The position numbers and the translations under genes are program-made. From the NCBI RefSeq assembly GCF_000213175.1, contig NW_009799102.1, positions 2,091,774 through 2,155,773 of the forward strand: a DNA stretch of 64,000 bases. The letters are read 5' to 3'. Positions 10,966-23,470 of this stretch are shown here, piece after piece. Numbering within the stretch: position 1 is the first letter of the stretch; every line of letters starts with the position of its first letter. The notes under the pieces were generated by a model. The model did not search any database, was not told the origin of the DNA, and saw only the letters and a program-made list of their open reading frames with translations. Source of the stretch: Neurospora tetrasperma FGSC 2508. Lineage: Eukaryota; Ascomycota; Sordariomycetes; Sordariales; Sordariaceae.

Positions 10966-13432
10966 ATGGCCCGCCTCAACGAACAAGCCATGTCGTCTAT
11001 CTCGTTGTCAACAGACAATCTCGAGCTCTGTATGTGTCGCGACTCCGTCTCCCTCATCGCGCCAATGCGACAACACAGCTAACCTCATCGCGTCTTGACA
11101 GTGCGTAGGAAGTTTCTCAGACAAAACAGAGATATTGCTCGAGTCAATTCCACACAGTCACTCCGTATCCGTGGGTTGGAGAATGAATGCGCTCGTTTGC
11201 TGTCGGAGAACCTCGAACTCCGTGGCCAGGTCTTACGCCTCGAAAAGGAGCTCCAAGACAACGCTGCGCGAAGGGTGGCCGATCATGCGCTTGAGGTCAA
11301 GGCCAAGATGGAGACGCAGTTGGCGGAACTCAGTTCGCTGCTGGCAAGCTTAGGGGAGCCGCCCTCGAAGCGGCGCCTTTTAGAAGAAAGGCGATACGCG
11401 CAGCCTCGACCGAGCGTTCACCGAAGCCCTCCCTTACGAAGAGCACGCCAGGAGGCCGACCAGGAACTACTGGCTGAGCAGGAAGGAAGGCTACCGCCGA
11501 TATACGAGAACAAGACGTATGCGCGAGCCACAATGAAGTAGGTCGCTTGCAGTTCCCGGTGCATGATACATTGAAGCATATGGCTGACAGCCGAGCAGCA
11601 GTGAAGAAATCCTAGCGCTGTGCATGCAGGCAGATGATTCGAATGACTCGCCAGACATCGGACCGCCGCCAGTATCTAGGTTTGTCGAGGATGATATGGT
11701 CATACCTTGTTCACCATCGCCAAACAAGAACGCCGAGACCGAAGAAACGGAAACTACCGAGCAAGTGGAAGAGAGCCCTAGGGCTCTTCAAGTACCGCCG
11801 TCACTATCGCCGCCTAAACTTGACTACGACAGGAGACCAAACATGATCTTATTCAGCCCACCCAAAGAATCGAGAGTTGCGGAACCCTCCAAGATGTTCA
11901 GTCCCCCTCCGATGGAACCGCCAAAACAGTCCGCATCGGCTGTACCGAGTGAGACCATACGAGCAGGCCTCAAGCGAAAGTTGAACGGCGAGAACCAAAA
12001 CGAACCCAACAAGGCAACCAAGCTTCAGCAAGGAAAAGAGAATGGCAATGAGACTGGGATCAAGAAAGGACTCTCTGCCCGCGACCCGCACAAGAGGAAA
12101 AGCATCAAAGAGACCGCAACGAGACCGAGAGCCCCGCTGTCCGCAAAGAGCACGAACGAGCACATTGTCTCTCCGAAGAAGCCGGCGAAGCCCCACCAAG
12201 TGGCCGACGACTTTGAGCCGGTGAAGGTGCACAACGCGCCAAAGGGTAAGGAGAAAGCTGACCTGCCCGCTCCGGAAGAGAAGTCAGCAGTAGAAGAAAC
12301 GCAAGGAAATTCTACGTCGGCATTCACGAAAGTCGAGATTTTCCCACCGGCTCTGGAACCTACTCCTGAAGTTGCAGAGATTCCCGAAACCGATATTCTG
12401 ATCACACCTGGAACACCAGAGCGCGCCTCCGAAAGTACTGTTGTGACCCACGACACCCCGCCGCCAGCCCACATTTCATCTAATGGAGAGACGTCGCGGC
12501 CTAGCAGGCGTGCTAGAGCGGCGATCAGCTATACGGAACCCAATCTGCGCGACAAGATGCGACGACCGACCAAAGAGCTCTTTGATGCCGTTTCTGGGGA
12601 GGGCAAGTTCCTTCACAGGCCGGCATCGCAACAGCAGCAGCAGCAGCAACGCAAGGGCGACGAGTCAGCACCGACGTCAGTAAGCAAGGTCAAGGCCGAG
12701 CCGTTGCCGGCGGTGGATATAAGCAGTCTGACCAGCAGTACGCTGTTTGAAAAAGAGAAGGAGAAGGAACCACAGCTGGATGAAGGAATATTGTCTCCAA
12801 ACGGCATCCTCCCAAGCTCAGTAGACCTGGGAAGGAGAAGACGCGCCTCATCCTTCTCTACTGCAGCCCCTGCAATGACAATTCCTTCGGTCCGAGAACA
12901 ACCAACTCTAAACCCCCCAGCCGCGGAGGAGACCGATGAAAACGCCGCGGTCGAGGCTCAGATTCAGAAGGAGCTGAGTAATAGTATTACAACACGGCCC
13001 AGGGGTGGAAAGGGGAGGCAATCAATGAGCCGTTCCGCACCCACGATCCCAACAGAAAATCACGAACACGAACACGAGGACGCACAACTCTCGACGAACT
13101 CAGCCTCGGTGGATCTTTACGACTTTGCTAGTTGTGCATCTCCGGATAGCGCAGCACCCCAGCTAGAAGCGACTACCGGTGATGTTCCTGTTAATAAGAA
13201 GGCACAAAAAGGTTCAAGAAGAGCGTCCTCAACTGCTTCGACCGAGACAACAGCAACAGCATCCGCAAAGCCAAGATCTTCCCGAAAAAGGGCTTCGATG
13301 CTGGTGCCGAAGAAAAGCTTGTGGGCTGAAGAGTTAACGCAGGAGGAAGAGGATGAGGAAGATGTCGGCAATGACAGTGGCGGGTCCTTGTCCAAGGGGA
13401 GGGCCTCGAGGAGGAGAAGTATGATGCTTTGA
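10966..13432 (+). CDS. sgo1: Shugoshin
   Basis: Exons 10966-11029, 11102-11537 and 11599-13432 give 777 aa. The join across intron 1 makes LELLRRKFLRQNRDIARVN, the start of the shugoshin N-terminal coiled coil (about 20-110), the region that binds PP2A in the family. The basic SGO motif lies at about 466-500 (SRPSRRARAAISYTEPNLRDKMRRP by parts: SRRARA, SYTEPNLR, KMRRP); in the family it contacts phosphorylated H2A at the centromere. Between them is a long disordered linker. A Q7 run lies at about 12630-12650, and the tail is serine/arginine-rich (ending RRRSMML). Shugoshin protects centromeric cohesin and senses tension. Intron 2 ends in a tandem CAGCAG acceptor, so a one-serine variant is possible (exon 3 at 11599 or 11602). 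Confidence 0.92.
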
Positions 13433-14091
13433 GTTGATCTTGGCAGAGCTGGGGAGCCTGAGATGGAATTGTTGTATAGTTGTTTCACACGGCACAGCGT
13501 AAGGCGTTTTGTGGTTTACAGGATATGGAGCTGAATCACACGTGGAACTGGACAAGAGCTCCCCCATGACTGTACTTAACAAGCAAGCTGGCATGTTTGG
13601 ATAGCTCAAACATGGAGAGGACATGACACAAATGTATTTTATGACCTGTATAAGAATATTTCCCCTGATCAAGCATCAACAATCCGTTGCTGCGCGACCG
13701 TTAGCGCTGACAGCTGGCAGCGGATGCCACGACACTGGACGTTTCTTCCGTTCTGTTCGGCAGTCCTCTGCCCCACCTTTCAGTGGTGGGGTGCCGTCCA
13801 CTGGCGACGGAAGTGGAAGCAGGGAGCTTGGTCCAGGTCGATTCCATCAACTTTTCGGAGGGGGTCCAGCATCCCACCTTGACCTGAGGTTGACGCTGAA
13901 GCTGCCTGCCCGATCATTGAACTGGAGAACAGCAAACAACAACGGCGGCCATTCCTTCTCCAGATTTTTGCCAACGAACCATCCTGCTTCCCCCCGCGCA
14001 TTCTGAAGCATCACCATCTGAAGACAAAGTCTATACCTACAGCTTTCTTCTTTTCAGTCACCAGTAAAGCAACCCATATAAATCAGGCACC
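13433..14091. other. Intergenic, shugoshin 3' end to cct3 promoter
   Basis: No gene seen. Contains the cct3 5' leader, which is pyrimidine-rich just before the ATG. Confidence 0.5.
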
Positions 14092-16156
14092 ATGCAGGCA
14101 CCGGTCCTGGTAATGAGTATGTTCCAGCGCTCGAAGCTACCTCTTGCCCCTTTTCGCACTGATATTGGGGATATCCTCACTTGTCAGCCGGCAGTAACCA
14201 TGCAGCATACTGACTGACCTTACCTCCTACCCTTACAGACACCAACAGTGGTGAGAGGCAGACTGGCCGCAAGGCTCAGATGTCCAACATCGCCGCCGCC
14301 AAAACGTACAGTTCCAAGGCCCCCCCCCCCCTTTATAGCGGATAAGACCGCCTTTCACCCCGCCATGGACACTGACTGACCGCCCCCCCTCGGCTCGTAG
14401 TGTCGCTGATATCATCCGATCCTGCCTCGGCCCCAAGGCCATGCTCAAGATGCTTCTCGATCCCATGGGCGGTATCGTCCTCACCAATGACGGCCATGCT
14501 ATTCTCCGCGAGATCGAAGTGTCGCACCCCGCAGCCAAGAGCATGATCGAGCTCAGCCGGACACAAGACGAAGAAGTTGGTGACGGTACCACAACAGTCA
14601 TCATTCTCGGTAGGGAAAACTTTGGTTACAGCTGCGCCGTATACCGTTCACTGACATGTGGTATTCACAAACAGCCGGCGAGATCCTCGCGCAATCCCTC
14701 CCCCAGCTCGAGCGCAACATCCACCCCGTCGTCATCATCTCGGCCTTCAAGCGCGCCCTCAAGGACGCCCTGCAGATCATCGAAGACATCTCGCTCCCGA
14801 TCGACATCAACGATGACCAGGCCATGTACAAGCTCATCTCGTCCTCGATTGGCACCAAGTACGTTTCCCGATGGTCGGAACTCATGTGCGGGCTAGCGCT
14901 CAAGGCCGTGCGCACCGTGACGTGGGAGATGGGTAATGGCAAGAAGGAGGTCGACATCAAGAGGTATGCGCGCGTGGAGAAGGTGCCGGGCGGCGAGATT
15001 GAGGACAGCAGGGTATTGGACGGCGTTATGCTCAACAAGGACATCACACACCCCAAGATGCGCCGCAGGATCGAGAACCCGCGCATCATCCTGCTCGACT
15101 GCCCGCTCGAGTACAAGAAGGGCGAGTCGCAGACCAACATTGAGATCACAAAGGAGGAGGACTGGAACCGCATCCTGCAGATTGAGGAGGAGCAGGTCAA
15201 GCAGATGTGCGAGCATATCCTTGCCTTTAACCCCGACCTTGTTATCACAGAGAAGGGTGTCTCTGGTGAGTTCGACTCCATAAATGGGAAGCGCGTATCA
15301 CGTCGGTGGCAGGAAAGCTAACGATGATTTCACTCACAGATCTCGCACAACACTATCTCATGAAGGCCAACGTTACCGCGCTCAGACGTGTGCGCAAGAC
15401 CGACAACAACAGAATTGCCAGGGCGACCGGCGCTACTATTGTCAACCGAGTAGAGGATCTCCAGGAATCCGACGTAGGCACTAACTGCGGCCTGTTTGAG
15501 GTCGAGAAGATTGGCGACGAGTACTTCACCTTCCTCACAAAGTGCAAGGACCCCAAGGCCTGCACCGTCCTTCTCCGCGGTCCCTCCAAGGACGTTCTCA
15601 ACGAGATCGAGCGCAACCTGCAAGATGCCATGGGCGTGGCGCGCAACGTCATGTTCCACCCCAGGCTATCGCCCGGTGGTGGTGCGACCGAGATGGCCGT
15701 GTCCGTCAGGTTAACACAGCTCGCGAAGAGCATCGAGGGTGTCCAACAATGGCCGTACAAGGCCGTCGCCGAGGCCCTCGAGGTCATTCCCCGTACACTT
15801 GTCCAGAACGCCGGCAAGAGCCCCGTCCGTGTGCTCACCGATCTCCGCGCGAAGCATGCCGAGGGCAAGAACTCGTGGGGTATCAACGGCGATACTGGTG
15901 CCATTGTGGATATGAAGGATTACGGGGTCTGGGAGCCCGAGGCCATCAAGGTGCAGAGCATGAAGACTGCTGTCGAGGTATGTTTGGACTTTTTTTTTAT
16001 CCTTTTTCTTGACGTTCAGTTTCGATGCTCTTTTAATTGTCTACTGACCATCTACACAAACAGGCTGCCTGCCTCCTATTGAGAGTTGACGATATCTGCA
16101 GTGCCAGAAAGGCACAGCCAGGTGTCGGTGTCAGCTCTGGCGGCGGTGATGAGTAA
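14092..16156 (+). CDS. cct3: T-complex protein 1 subunit gamma (CCT3)
   Basis: Six exons: 14092-14116, 14239-14305, 14401-14609, 14675-15265, 15340-15977 and 16064-16156, giving 540 aa, standard for the family. Exon 1 encodes only MQAPVLVM plus one base. Group II chaperonin motifs are present: [15 protein letters not shown] and the ATP-site loop [11 protein letters not shown] in the equatorial domain, [18 protein letters not shown] in the apical region, and the C-terminal ATP-site motif [18 protein letters not shown]3 is one of eight subunits of the TRiC/CCT ring, which folds actin, tubulin and WD40 proteins in the cytosol. Intron 2 contains a run of 12 C. All splice phases agree with the family sequence. 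Confidence 0.97.
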
Positions 16157-16460
16157 ATGATATGAAGGGTGCGGGTGGGTAACCCAGGGTCAACTGAGTT
16201 ATAGTCAGTCCGGCAAAAGGTGGTATGATATCCCGTTAATGATTCTTTGGTGGTCAACGCATAGCACCCATTGCATGAGCACCCCTTTATGTATATGCTA
16301 GATGGGCCTTGGCATGGTAGATAAAAGGGGTTCTGAAAGGCCTGGTCGAGAGGTCTATCCTTGTTCCGTAACCGCAGGTCGTGATGCTGTCTATGCTTTC
16401 CCCTGTCGCTGATTGTTGCTCTACTCGCTTGGGTAAAATCAATACTCTCAACATCCCCCT

Positions 16461-17189
16461 TCAGTCGTCTTCAACGATAAGTAGCCCAGACTCCGCATTT
16501 CCAGGTACTACTGCCCCGGGAGCAGACGCAGCCGTGGTCGAAGTGGACTTGTCCGCTTCCTTTGCGGTACTCTCCCCAGCGGTGTCGTTGCTAGTGACTC
16601 CAGCTCCGGCTGCACTCTCCTTTGCGCCTCCCTCGTCCCCAGTCTTTGCAGTCTCTTTCTTCTCGGCCCCATTTGCTGTCGTCACACTCCCTCCTTGACT
16701 TGCACTACCATTTCCACTTCCACTTCCACCTCCACCTCCACCTTTCCCTCCCTTCCCTTTATTCTTCTTTTTCTCCCTCTTCTCCCGATTCCTCCTTGTC
16801 TTCTCCTCATCCGCCCTCTCCCTCTCCCTTTTCTTGGCTTCAAACTCCTCCCTCTCCTTCTCCTTCGCAACCTCCTCATCCATGATCCTCAGCCGTTCAT
16901 ATTCCCTCCTCCGGGCAGCTTTATATACATGAAACTCGCCCGATCCCGCACCGGCGGAGGAACCCTGAACGTTGGTGACGATTTCCGGAGGGGGAGGTAA
17001 TCGAGAGGAGCCGGAAGTGGCGGAGGAGGGGAGCGGTGGGATGATGATTTCTCGGTCGGGTTTGGCGAAGAGTTGTTGCAGGTGGGAGGCCTGAAGGGAG
17101 GTGGGAGAGGAGGCGCGGAGACGCTTGGTGGGGCGGGAGGAGAGGCGAGAGGTGGAGGTTGGGATCGAAGAGGGGTCGTCGGCTGACAT
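16461..17189 (-). CDS. PRKRIP1-like (DUF1168) spliceosome-associated protein
   Basis: A single exon of 242 aa, ATG at 17189. Residues about 66-104 carry the family core: PEIVTNVQGSSAGAGSGEFH followed by VYKAARRREYERL, nearly the same as human PRKRIP1. A long charged Arg/Lys/Glu helix follows (about 95-150), then a glycine-rich stretch and an Ala/Ser/Thr-rich acidic tail. In human structures PRKRIP1 is a late-stage (C*) spliceosome factor with a long helix; S. cerevisiae lacks it. A nuclear role in splicing is inferred from the family. The frame is open for more than 120 codons upstream of the ATG but with alternative, non-ATG starts only, and the conserved region fits the start given. Confidence 0.88.
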   Translation of the reverse strand: MSADDPSSIPTSTSRLSSRPTKRLRASSPTSLQASHLQQLFAKPDREIIIPPLPSSATSGSSRLPPPPEIVTNVQGSSAGAGSGEFHVYKAARRREYERLRIMDEEVAKEKEREEFEAKKRERERADEEKTRRNREKREKKKNKGKGGKGGGGGGSGSGNGSASQGGSVTTANGAEKKETAKTGDEGGAKESAAGAGVTSNDTAGESTAKEADKSTSTTAASAPGAVVPGNAESGLLIVEDD

Positions 17190-19285
17190 TTTTGCGACTT
17201 TGTTTTGTGTTTTCTGTCGACAATGGTGTGCGGTGGCGGTTGCGGCTGCGGTTGTGATGATGGTGGCTGTCGGGTGTTTCCTGGGTTGAGACGCGGCGGG
17301 TTGTTCTGGTTCGTGACGTTCTGAGGAGCGAGGCGCGCGCACGCCTTTGAGTTTGTTGTTCTCTTTTGTGGTGCGATTAAGCGGTGATTTGGTGATGACG
17401 GTGGGCTCCCTAAAGTTTGCTAGGTGGAGATGTGAAGTTGGAGGTTGAATCTGGGCCGGAGAATGAAGTCGCGACAACGGACGGGTCGATCGCAGCGATG
17501 GGGTTTGAATGCGACGCTGAACTGAGCTGCAGCTGATGGGGGAGCTGGACCCGTTGGACAAGGCTACAGGGCTGATATTGGTGGTCTGTGCGCGTGGCTG
17601 TTAAGTGGCCGTTTGACCTTTGACGATTTCAAGATGCTGTCTCGATTGGAGTCCCACCTTGAAAGCTACAAGCTCCAGGCCGGGAATCCCTATGTCTGCA
17701 AAGTCACGAGATCAAAACCACATGCGTCAAATGATATGGCTTGGTCTAATGTGGTTTGGTGTCACGGAATGGTCATGGAATAGACGGAGAGCTAAGTAGC
17801 CAAGCTTTGGGAAATTGAATCATATGTCTTCTACACGTGGTTATAACATGATTGTCACAATGTCATGGATATCGTATGTTCCCAAGTCGATTGTGGTGTG
17901 CCTTTTTACAAGTCCAACTTGGAACTCATCCATCCAGTTTATTAGCCAAAGATGGCCGTGTCTGGTCATCGGTACTGTACGGTTACATACTGCAGTAACA
18001 CGGGAAGAAGCCGCCAGGAACGAGTCCGGTTCGCTGCTGTTGGCGCCGGCTCTGTCAAAGACGCAAAGTTGCGGTGACATGCGAATCCAATTGGGAAAGA
18101 ACCTAACCTCTGGTTGAGTGTTAACAATTCTGATTGGCTGAAGCGTCAGAAAGACGGAGAACCCCGCGCATCCAATCGAGCCAGAAATGGGGCGCGAGGG
18201 ACTCTGGCACGTCTGGAAAAAGGCGGGAAAGGCCACTGGAATGCAAGAGATTGATAATGTATGACTCCCTGCTCTTGTCGGATCCAATCACAGCTCAGCA
18301 CATCCTGGGGGCAGCCCAGCCAGCCCCTCTAGCCCCTCCTCCACCACCAGCGATCACAGTGTGCAATGTCCATCATCTCTTAGTACGCAGCCATTCAATA
18401 GCTAGAAAAACTCAAAAGTGCGGCTGTGTACCTTACCGAAAGCGGAGAGGTGCGCATTCATGTTAGTGTTGCCCTTTGCATAGCACAAACATACTGGACC
18501 GGGAGGTGTAACACGCCAACCAAGCAGATTCAAACAAGAATTAATACTGCCTTATTACAAGAGTCTTTGGGAATAAGACAGCCACGTTGTTGACAACAGC
18601 TCAACGGTATTCATCTACTTGGCTGTCTCTTGGCTCTAGCTCGCGGCCCAAAACGACAACTCATGTTTGCGGGTTGCGCCATGGCTGGTGACGCATACAG
18701 TCCGGGTTCCATTGGGGCCATTTTGCTCAAGCTCTATGTCCCCAGGAACTGCCCCTGCCCCTGGGAAGGGGCCTGGAGGATCTGCCTACCTATCCCCGCG
18801 CATATGCTACATACACGTTACGAACGCGGGACCTGCTAAGCCGTGCCTAGAAGGACTTCAGTTGCAGTCCGGGGGGGGGCTAGAGGGGATGAGCAGGCAG
18901 TCTCTGCCTCAAAGTTCGGTTGCCTTATTTACCTAGTCGACCTTGTCTCGTTTACTTTCTTTTCGTCTCTTCTTGTCTTTCTTCCACCTTCATACACAGC
19001 CCTTGTACTCCAATAACTCTACTTATCCCATCTGTTGCCATAGTTTTGTGCTACAAAGATACCCTTCCTTGTCCAGTCCCTCACTTTGACGGTGTCTGCG
19101 ATATACAGTCAACCAGCATTGCTCTTTCCGCCACTTATTACTCGTTTTTGACAAAAGACCTTCACGGTACGCGGTGGGGAAAGTTTGGGCACCTCGACTT
19201 TGACAACTGCTGCAGCTACTACGCAACCGCATAGTACATCCACTTATTGTTCACGTCACACTCAGTTCTCTCTTCCTTCTCGACC
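17190..19285. other. Intergenic, PRKRIP1-like to histidine-phosphatase gene
   Basis: A divergent 2.1-kb region. The right third is pyrimidine-rich (about 18920-19000), typical of a leader. A CACGTG hexamer lies near 17836. No coding frame with family-like sequence seen. Confidence 0.45.
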
Positions 19286-21146
19286 ATGGGGAAGCCTAGA
19301 CTTATCATCCTGATCAGACACGCCCAGTCTGAGGGTAACAGTACGTCGTCTACGCCTTTCGAGGCTATCTTGTCTCTTACCTGCCTCCTTGCGGCTAACA
19401 CTAACATGGATCGACAGAGAACCGCGATATCCACCAAACGATTCCCGACCACCGCGTAAAGCTCACAGACGAAGGATGGCAACAAGCATACGATGCCGGC
19501 CGCCGGCTGCGTAAGCTGTTGCGCGCCGACGACACCATCCAGTTCTTCACCAGTCCCTACCGCCGCACACGCGAGACCACAGAAGGCATCTTGGCCACTT
19601 TGACCAGCGACGACCCGGAACCCAGTCCCTTCAAGCGCAACCACATCAAAGTCTACGAAGAGCCTCGCCTACGAGAGCAAGACTTTGGAAACTTTCAGCC
19701 ATGTAGCGCAGAGATGGAACGCATGTGGCAGGAGCGCGCTGACTACGGTCACTTCTTCTACCGGATCCCTAATGGAGAGAGTGCCGCAGATGCATACGAT
19801 CGAGTCAGTGGCTTCAACGAAAGTCTCTGGCGCCAGTTCAATGACGACGACTTCGCCAGCGTTTGCGTTCTAGGTAGGTCGAACTTTTCGAGACATCACT
19901 GTTTTTGAAGAACGTGGCGGGAAGGCTAACCAAGTTTGCTACAGTTACACACGGTCTTATGTCGCGAGTCTTCCTTATGAAGTGGTACCACTTCAGTGTC
20001 GAGTACTTCGAGGATCTGCGAAACGTCAATCACTGCGAGTTTCTCATCATGCGCAAGAACGACAGTGGCAAATACATATTGGAAAACAAGTTGCGAACGT
20101 GGTCGGAGCTCAGAAAGGAGCGTGCTGCACAACAGGCTCTCTTGACCGGAGGAAAGTCCAAGCTAGACTCGGCCCCTTCCCCCACCCCGCGCATGCCTTC
20201 CGACCCGAGCGCACCACCAGTCGAGATGCGACGGCGGTGGGGAGGTTGTCCGAACGGCTGTAACCACGACAAGAACTTCAAGATCCGCTCGACGCTTGCC
20301 GACCTGGTCAAGACCGACCACATGATTTCAAACCACGTTACCTCCACCGATATCACTGTTACCGATAGCGCGAGTGGTAATTCGACAGACGCCGATACCC
20401 CCAGTGTAGCTAGCAGCAGCAGCATCGCGTTTACAGATGGGGCCGGCCCTGCTACTGGCAAGGCTCAAGGAGTCGCCAACGCCTCTTTCAACGGTACCGC
20501 ACTGCCTAATGGGCCGACGATTGCGAGCCGGAGACCGACGGCCAAACGTATTCAGTCTACTAGCAGCGGGGCCACACTGTCGCCAGCAGTGGCACACGCT
20601 GGTCCGGTCATCGACATAACCAAGGCGCGAGAAGAGGTCGTCTCGAGTCCAGACGGCACGCCATCCTTTATATCGATCGAAGACCGCCTACGAAACCATC
20701 TCAAGAGTCCCAGCGCGCCGCCCCGTCCCCATAGCCATAGCCTTCATATTGGTCGTGATGGTGGAGGCACCTACAGTGGACATAGCAGCAGTGAAACTGA
20801 GTTGTCAGATGATGAGCGGCGCAAGAATGTCAAGGCCAAAACCCCGAGTGGCGGACTCACCCCCCATGCTGTTCGTCCAGTACCACACCGCCATCCTAGC
20901 CGGGATCAGAGCCAAATGGGCCGCGGCGCCAAAGCCAACCGTCTAGGTGATCATCCTCCCAGTAGCGATGGCGAGCATGAAGCTGATGGAGAGCACGAGC
21001 CTGACTGCGAAGAAGATGAAGAAAATAGCGGCCAGGAGCAGGAAGAGGGCGCGAGGCTTACCGAGTCAATAAAGAAGAAGCAGAGTCTAGAGGACTTGGC
21101 AGACGCGGAGAAGGAAGATAGAAGCCTGCGAGGGAGTGTGTACTAG
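19286..21146 (+). CDS. Histidine phosphatase (phosphoglycerate-mutase-like, Det1 type)
   Basis: Exons 19286-19340, 19418-19873 and 19945-21146 give 570 aa. The catalytic RHG-type motif is RHAQSEGN at 11-18 (His12 as phospho-acceptor). The second histidine is His173 in VTHGLMSR, restored exactly at the exon 2/3 junction. RPYRRTRETTEG-like sequence (SPYRRTRETTEG) and REQDFGNFQ are also family features. The first about 250 residues are the whole catalytic domain. The remaining about 320 are a disordered Ser/Pro/His-rich tail ending in an acidic and then basic stretch. The nearest characterised relative is yeast Det1 (YDR051C), a histidine phosphatase linked to sterol transport. The substrate here is unknown, and the long tail is not part of the yeast protein. 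Confidence 0.88.
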
Positions 21147-21708
21147 GACTCTCTTATTCTTTACACTTTCTTCTGCACTCTGGCTGTCTTGTCTCTTTTC
21201 TTCTTCCTGTTGGTCTCCATGCACTTGGCTTTGGGAGTTTTTTGTGAGGCTAAAGGTACGAACTTGCTTCCATTATATGTGGCTGTGGGAGTTGGTTTTC
21301 TGTTTTGTTTTGATAAGGCGCTTTGGGGTTTCATGTACATAGTTAGCGAATTTCTCCGGTCTGCGTTTCAGTTGGTTCGGGCACGATCACGAAGATCACG
21401 GGTGTCCAGGGATGAACATGGATGGGTGAGATGTATGCAGTGAGATTGACATGAAGATACCCCCAATGTCTTTACATACTGCTAAACTGCTGTTCATAAC
21501 TTTTTTGTTTCCTTTACTTGTGAGAATTTGTATACTCTACGAAACCCGTTGCTCGTGATCCCGTGGTTAATGGACAAGAAATGAAAATCAAGTCTAAATA
21601 GATACATCCAAGTCACGGCCGTCTCTCGAGCCTTTCCAGTTAGTAGTATTCACCTGTATACCGCTCGCTATAGTAACAATTAGCGGCCAAAACACTTGTC
21701 TCCTACTA

Positions 21709-21945
21709 TTGCAGCTTGCCTTTGACACTCGCTGCCTCTCGCCACTTCTCTATTTACTTCTCTCCTCTCTTCACTCTCTTTTCACTCTCTTATCATCTTT
21801 GTTCTATATTATTCTTTTACTCTTTTCATTCCTTCCCTCTTCACGCTTTTCCTTTACTCAGTGTTCACTTACCTTAATTTCTCTTTCTCTCTCTCCTTTC
21901 CTTCTTCACTTCTCTCCTCAGTTCTTCTCTCTTCACTTGTTCTAG
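21709..21945 (+). repeat. Polypyrimidine tract
   Basis: The plus strand is almost wholly C and T over about 230 bp, made of irregular CTCTT/TTCTC words. Low complexity; no repeat unit is kept exactly. Confidence 0.7.
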
Positions 21946-22266
21946 ATTTGCCTAAATAGTATGCAATAGCCAAAGACTAACATGCGCACGTTTTTTTCTT
22001 TTCTTATTCAGTTGTGAACTTACTCGATGCTCATGATGCATTCTTAAGCGACTTTCATTTGTCAACACTGTCTATCTTTTTCTTGCGGTAGGGACGAAAC
22101 ATTGGAAAGTCGCTAGCTAGCTAGGTAGCTGAAGTAGTCAAATGATTGAGTTGAAGCGGATACCCGTAGAACTTGTGACTGCGAAGCGAGCAAGTCTATA
22201 CCTCGTAAGACAGCAAAATAGGTCATATGACCAACCAGTTCTCCATATTCACAATAGCCATTGCTG

Positions 22267-22295
22267 TTTTTTTTTTTTTTTTTTTTTTTTTTTTT
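22267..22295 (+). repeat. Homopolymer T29
   Basis: Uninterrupted run of 29 T. No flanking target-site duplication or element body was seen, so it is called simple sequence rather than a retroposon tail. Confidence 0.85.
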
Positions 22296-23470
22296 GGCTT
22301 CCTTTGGGAAGGTTTAAGGGGTTTAATGAACGACGGGCCAACCACACGGGGGCGGGGGGGCCGGGAGATGACCCGGGCGAGCTGCTCAGCCTCATTTTCA
22401 CGTTCGCTTGAGCTACTCCTCAAGGGGGGAGGTGAGAACTTAGGGAGAGGTATGAAGGAGGAAAGATCTGGAATCGTCCTATATTGAGGAAACACGAGGA
22501 AACAGGATTGAAGTTAGCTGAGCTAGAGTATACGGATATGTAACTGCATTATAGCATTATCATAAAGTAGTAGTAGTAGTAGATAACCAAAGTGGTAGCT
22601 GGGAGATATGTGGAAGGTATGTTAAGGATAGACTCTTTTTCACATCATCTTTCCGTCCCTGCTTTCTCTTCACCCAGCTAGCAAACCAAATCTCCTCCAT
22701 CTCCCACTCCATCCCATCCATAAACAAAAACATATAGATATCCACCACACCTCTATTAGACACGTGAACCCATTCCCAACTGTCCCTTTCTCCCCTTGAG
22801 CTGGGCAAAACGCAGCATCATTCCCACAACAAAAGGACCGTTACTTCCATAGAATCAACCAAGCGCCTCGCGCCTCATTAACATCATCCTATGCGACGCA
22901 GCTTAGAAACCATGCGTGGCCCTTTCATTCGCTTCCTTTCCCCCTCCCTCCTTTTTCCTCATGCTTCCTGAACCCTAGGCGCTCAGGTGGTTTCCTCTTC
23001 TCCTTGGGACTCTTCTCGACTCTTGCCCTAGGCCACAACCTCCCGACTCTAAAGATATGTGCAGCGAATGTGTAAATGTACCGCGCACTGATATAGAAAA
23101 AAAAAGCAAAAAGAAAAACCAGCCGCTTTTCTATCTAATCACGCATTGTCGTATCCGAGATTAAAACCACCACCTCCTGCCGGCGGCCTTTGACTAGAAT
23201 AGGAGAATGGTGGAAGGACCAGAATCCACGAAACTGCATCCAAAGGCCCCCTTCGCTGACGCGGCTATCGCCAAGAGCGAGGGCGGAGATGGGTAGCCAA
23301 AAAAAAATCCAACGAACGTTTCTGCCGAGCGAAAACAATAACGATAGCGCGACTCGAACAGTCAAAATGGGTATCCTATGAGCGGGAAAAAACGACGCGT
23401 GGACCATGATATACAGCGGTCGAAACAAAGAGATAACTAGCGACGACCGTCAATAACTAGTTCTTGTTCT

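Larger units (their letters stand above)
21147..23470. other. Convergent intergenic region
   Basis: It lies between two 3' ends. It holds a 230-bp CT-rich tract (21709-21945), a run of 29 T (22267-22295) and a short (TAG)n run near 22568. No gene seen. Confidence 0.5.

Noticed and set aside
22267-22295. Poly-T run as the tail of a retroposed element
   Set aside because: No element body, target duplication or spliced gene copy next to it.
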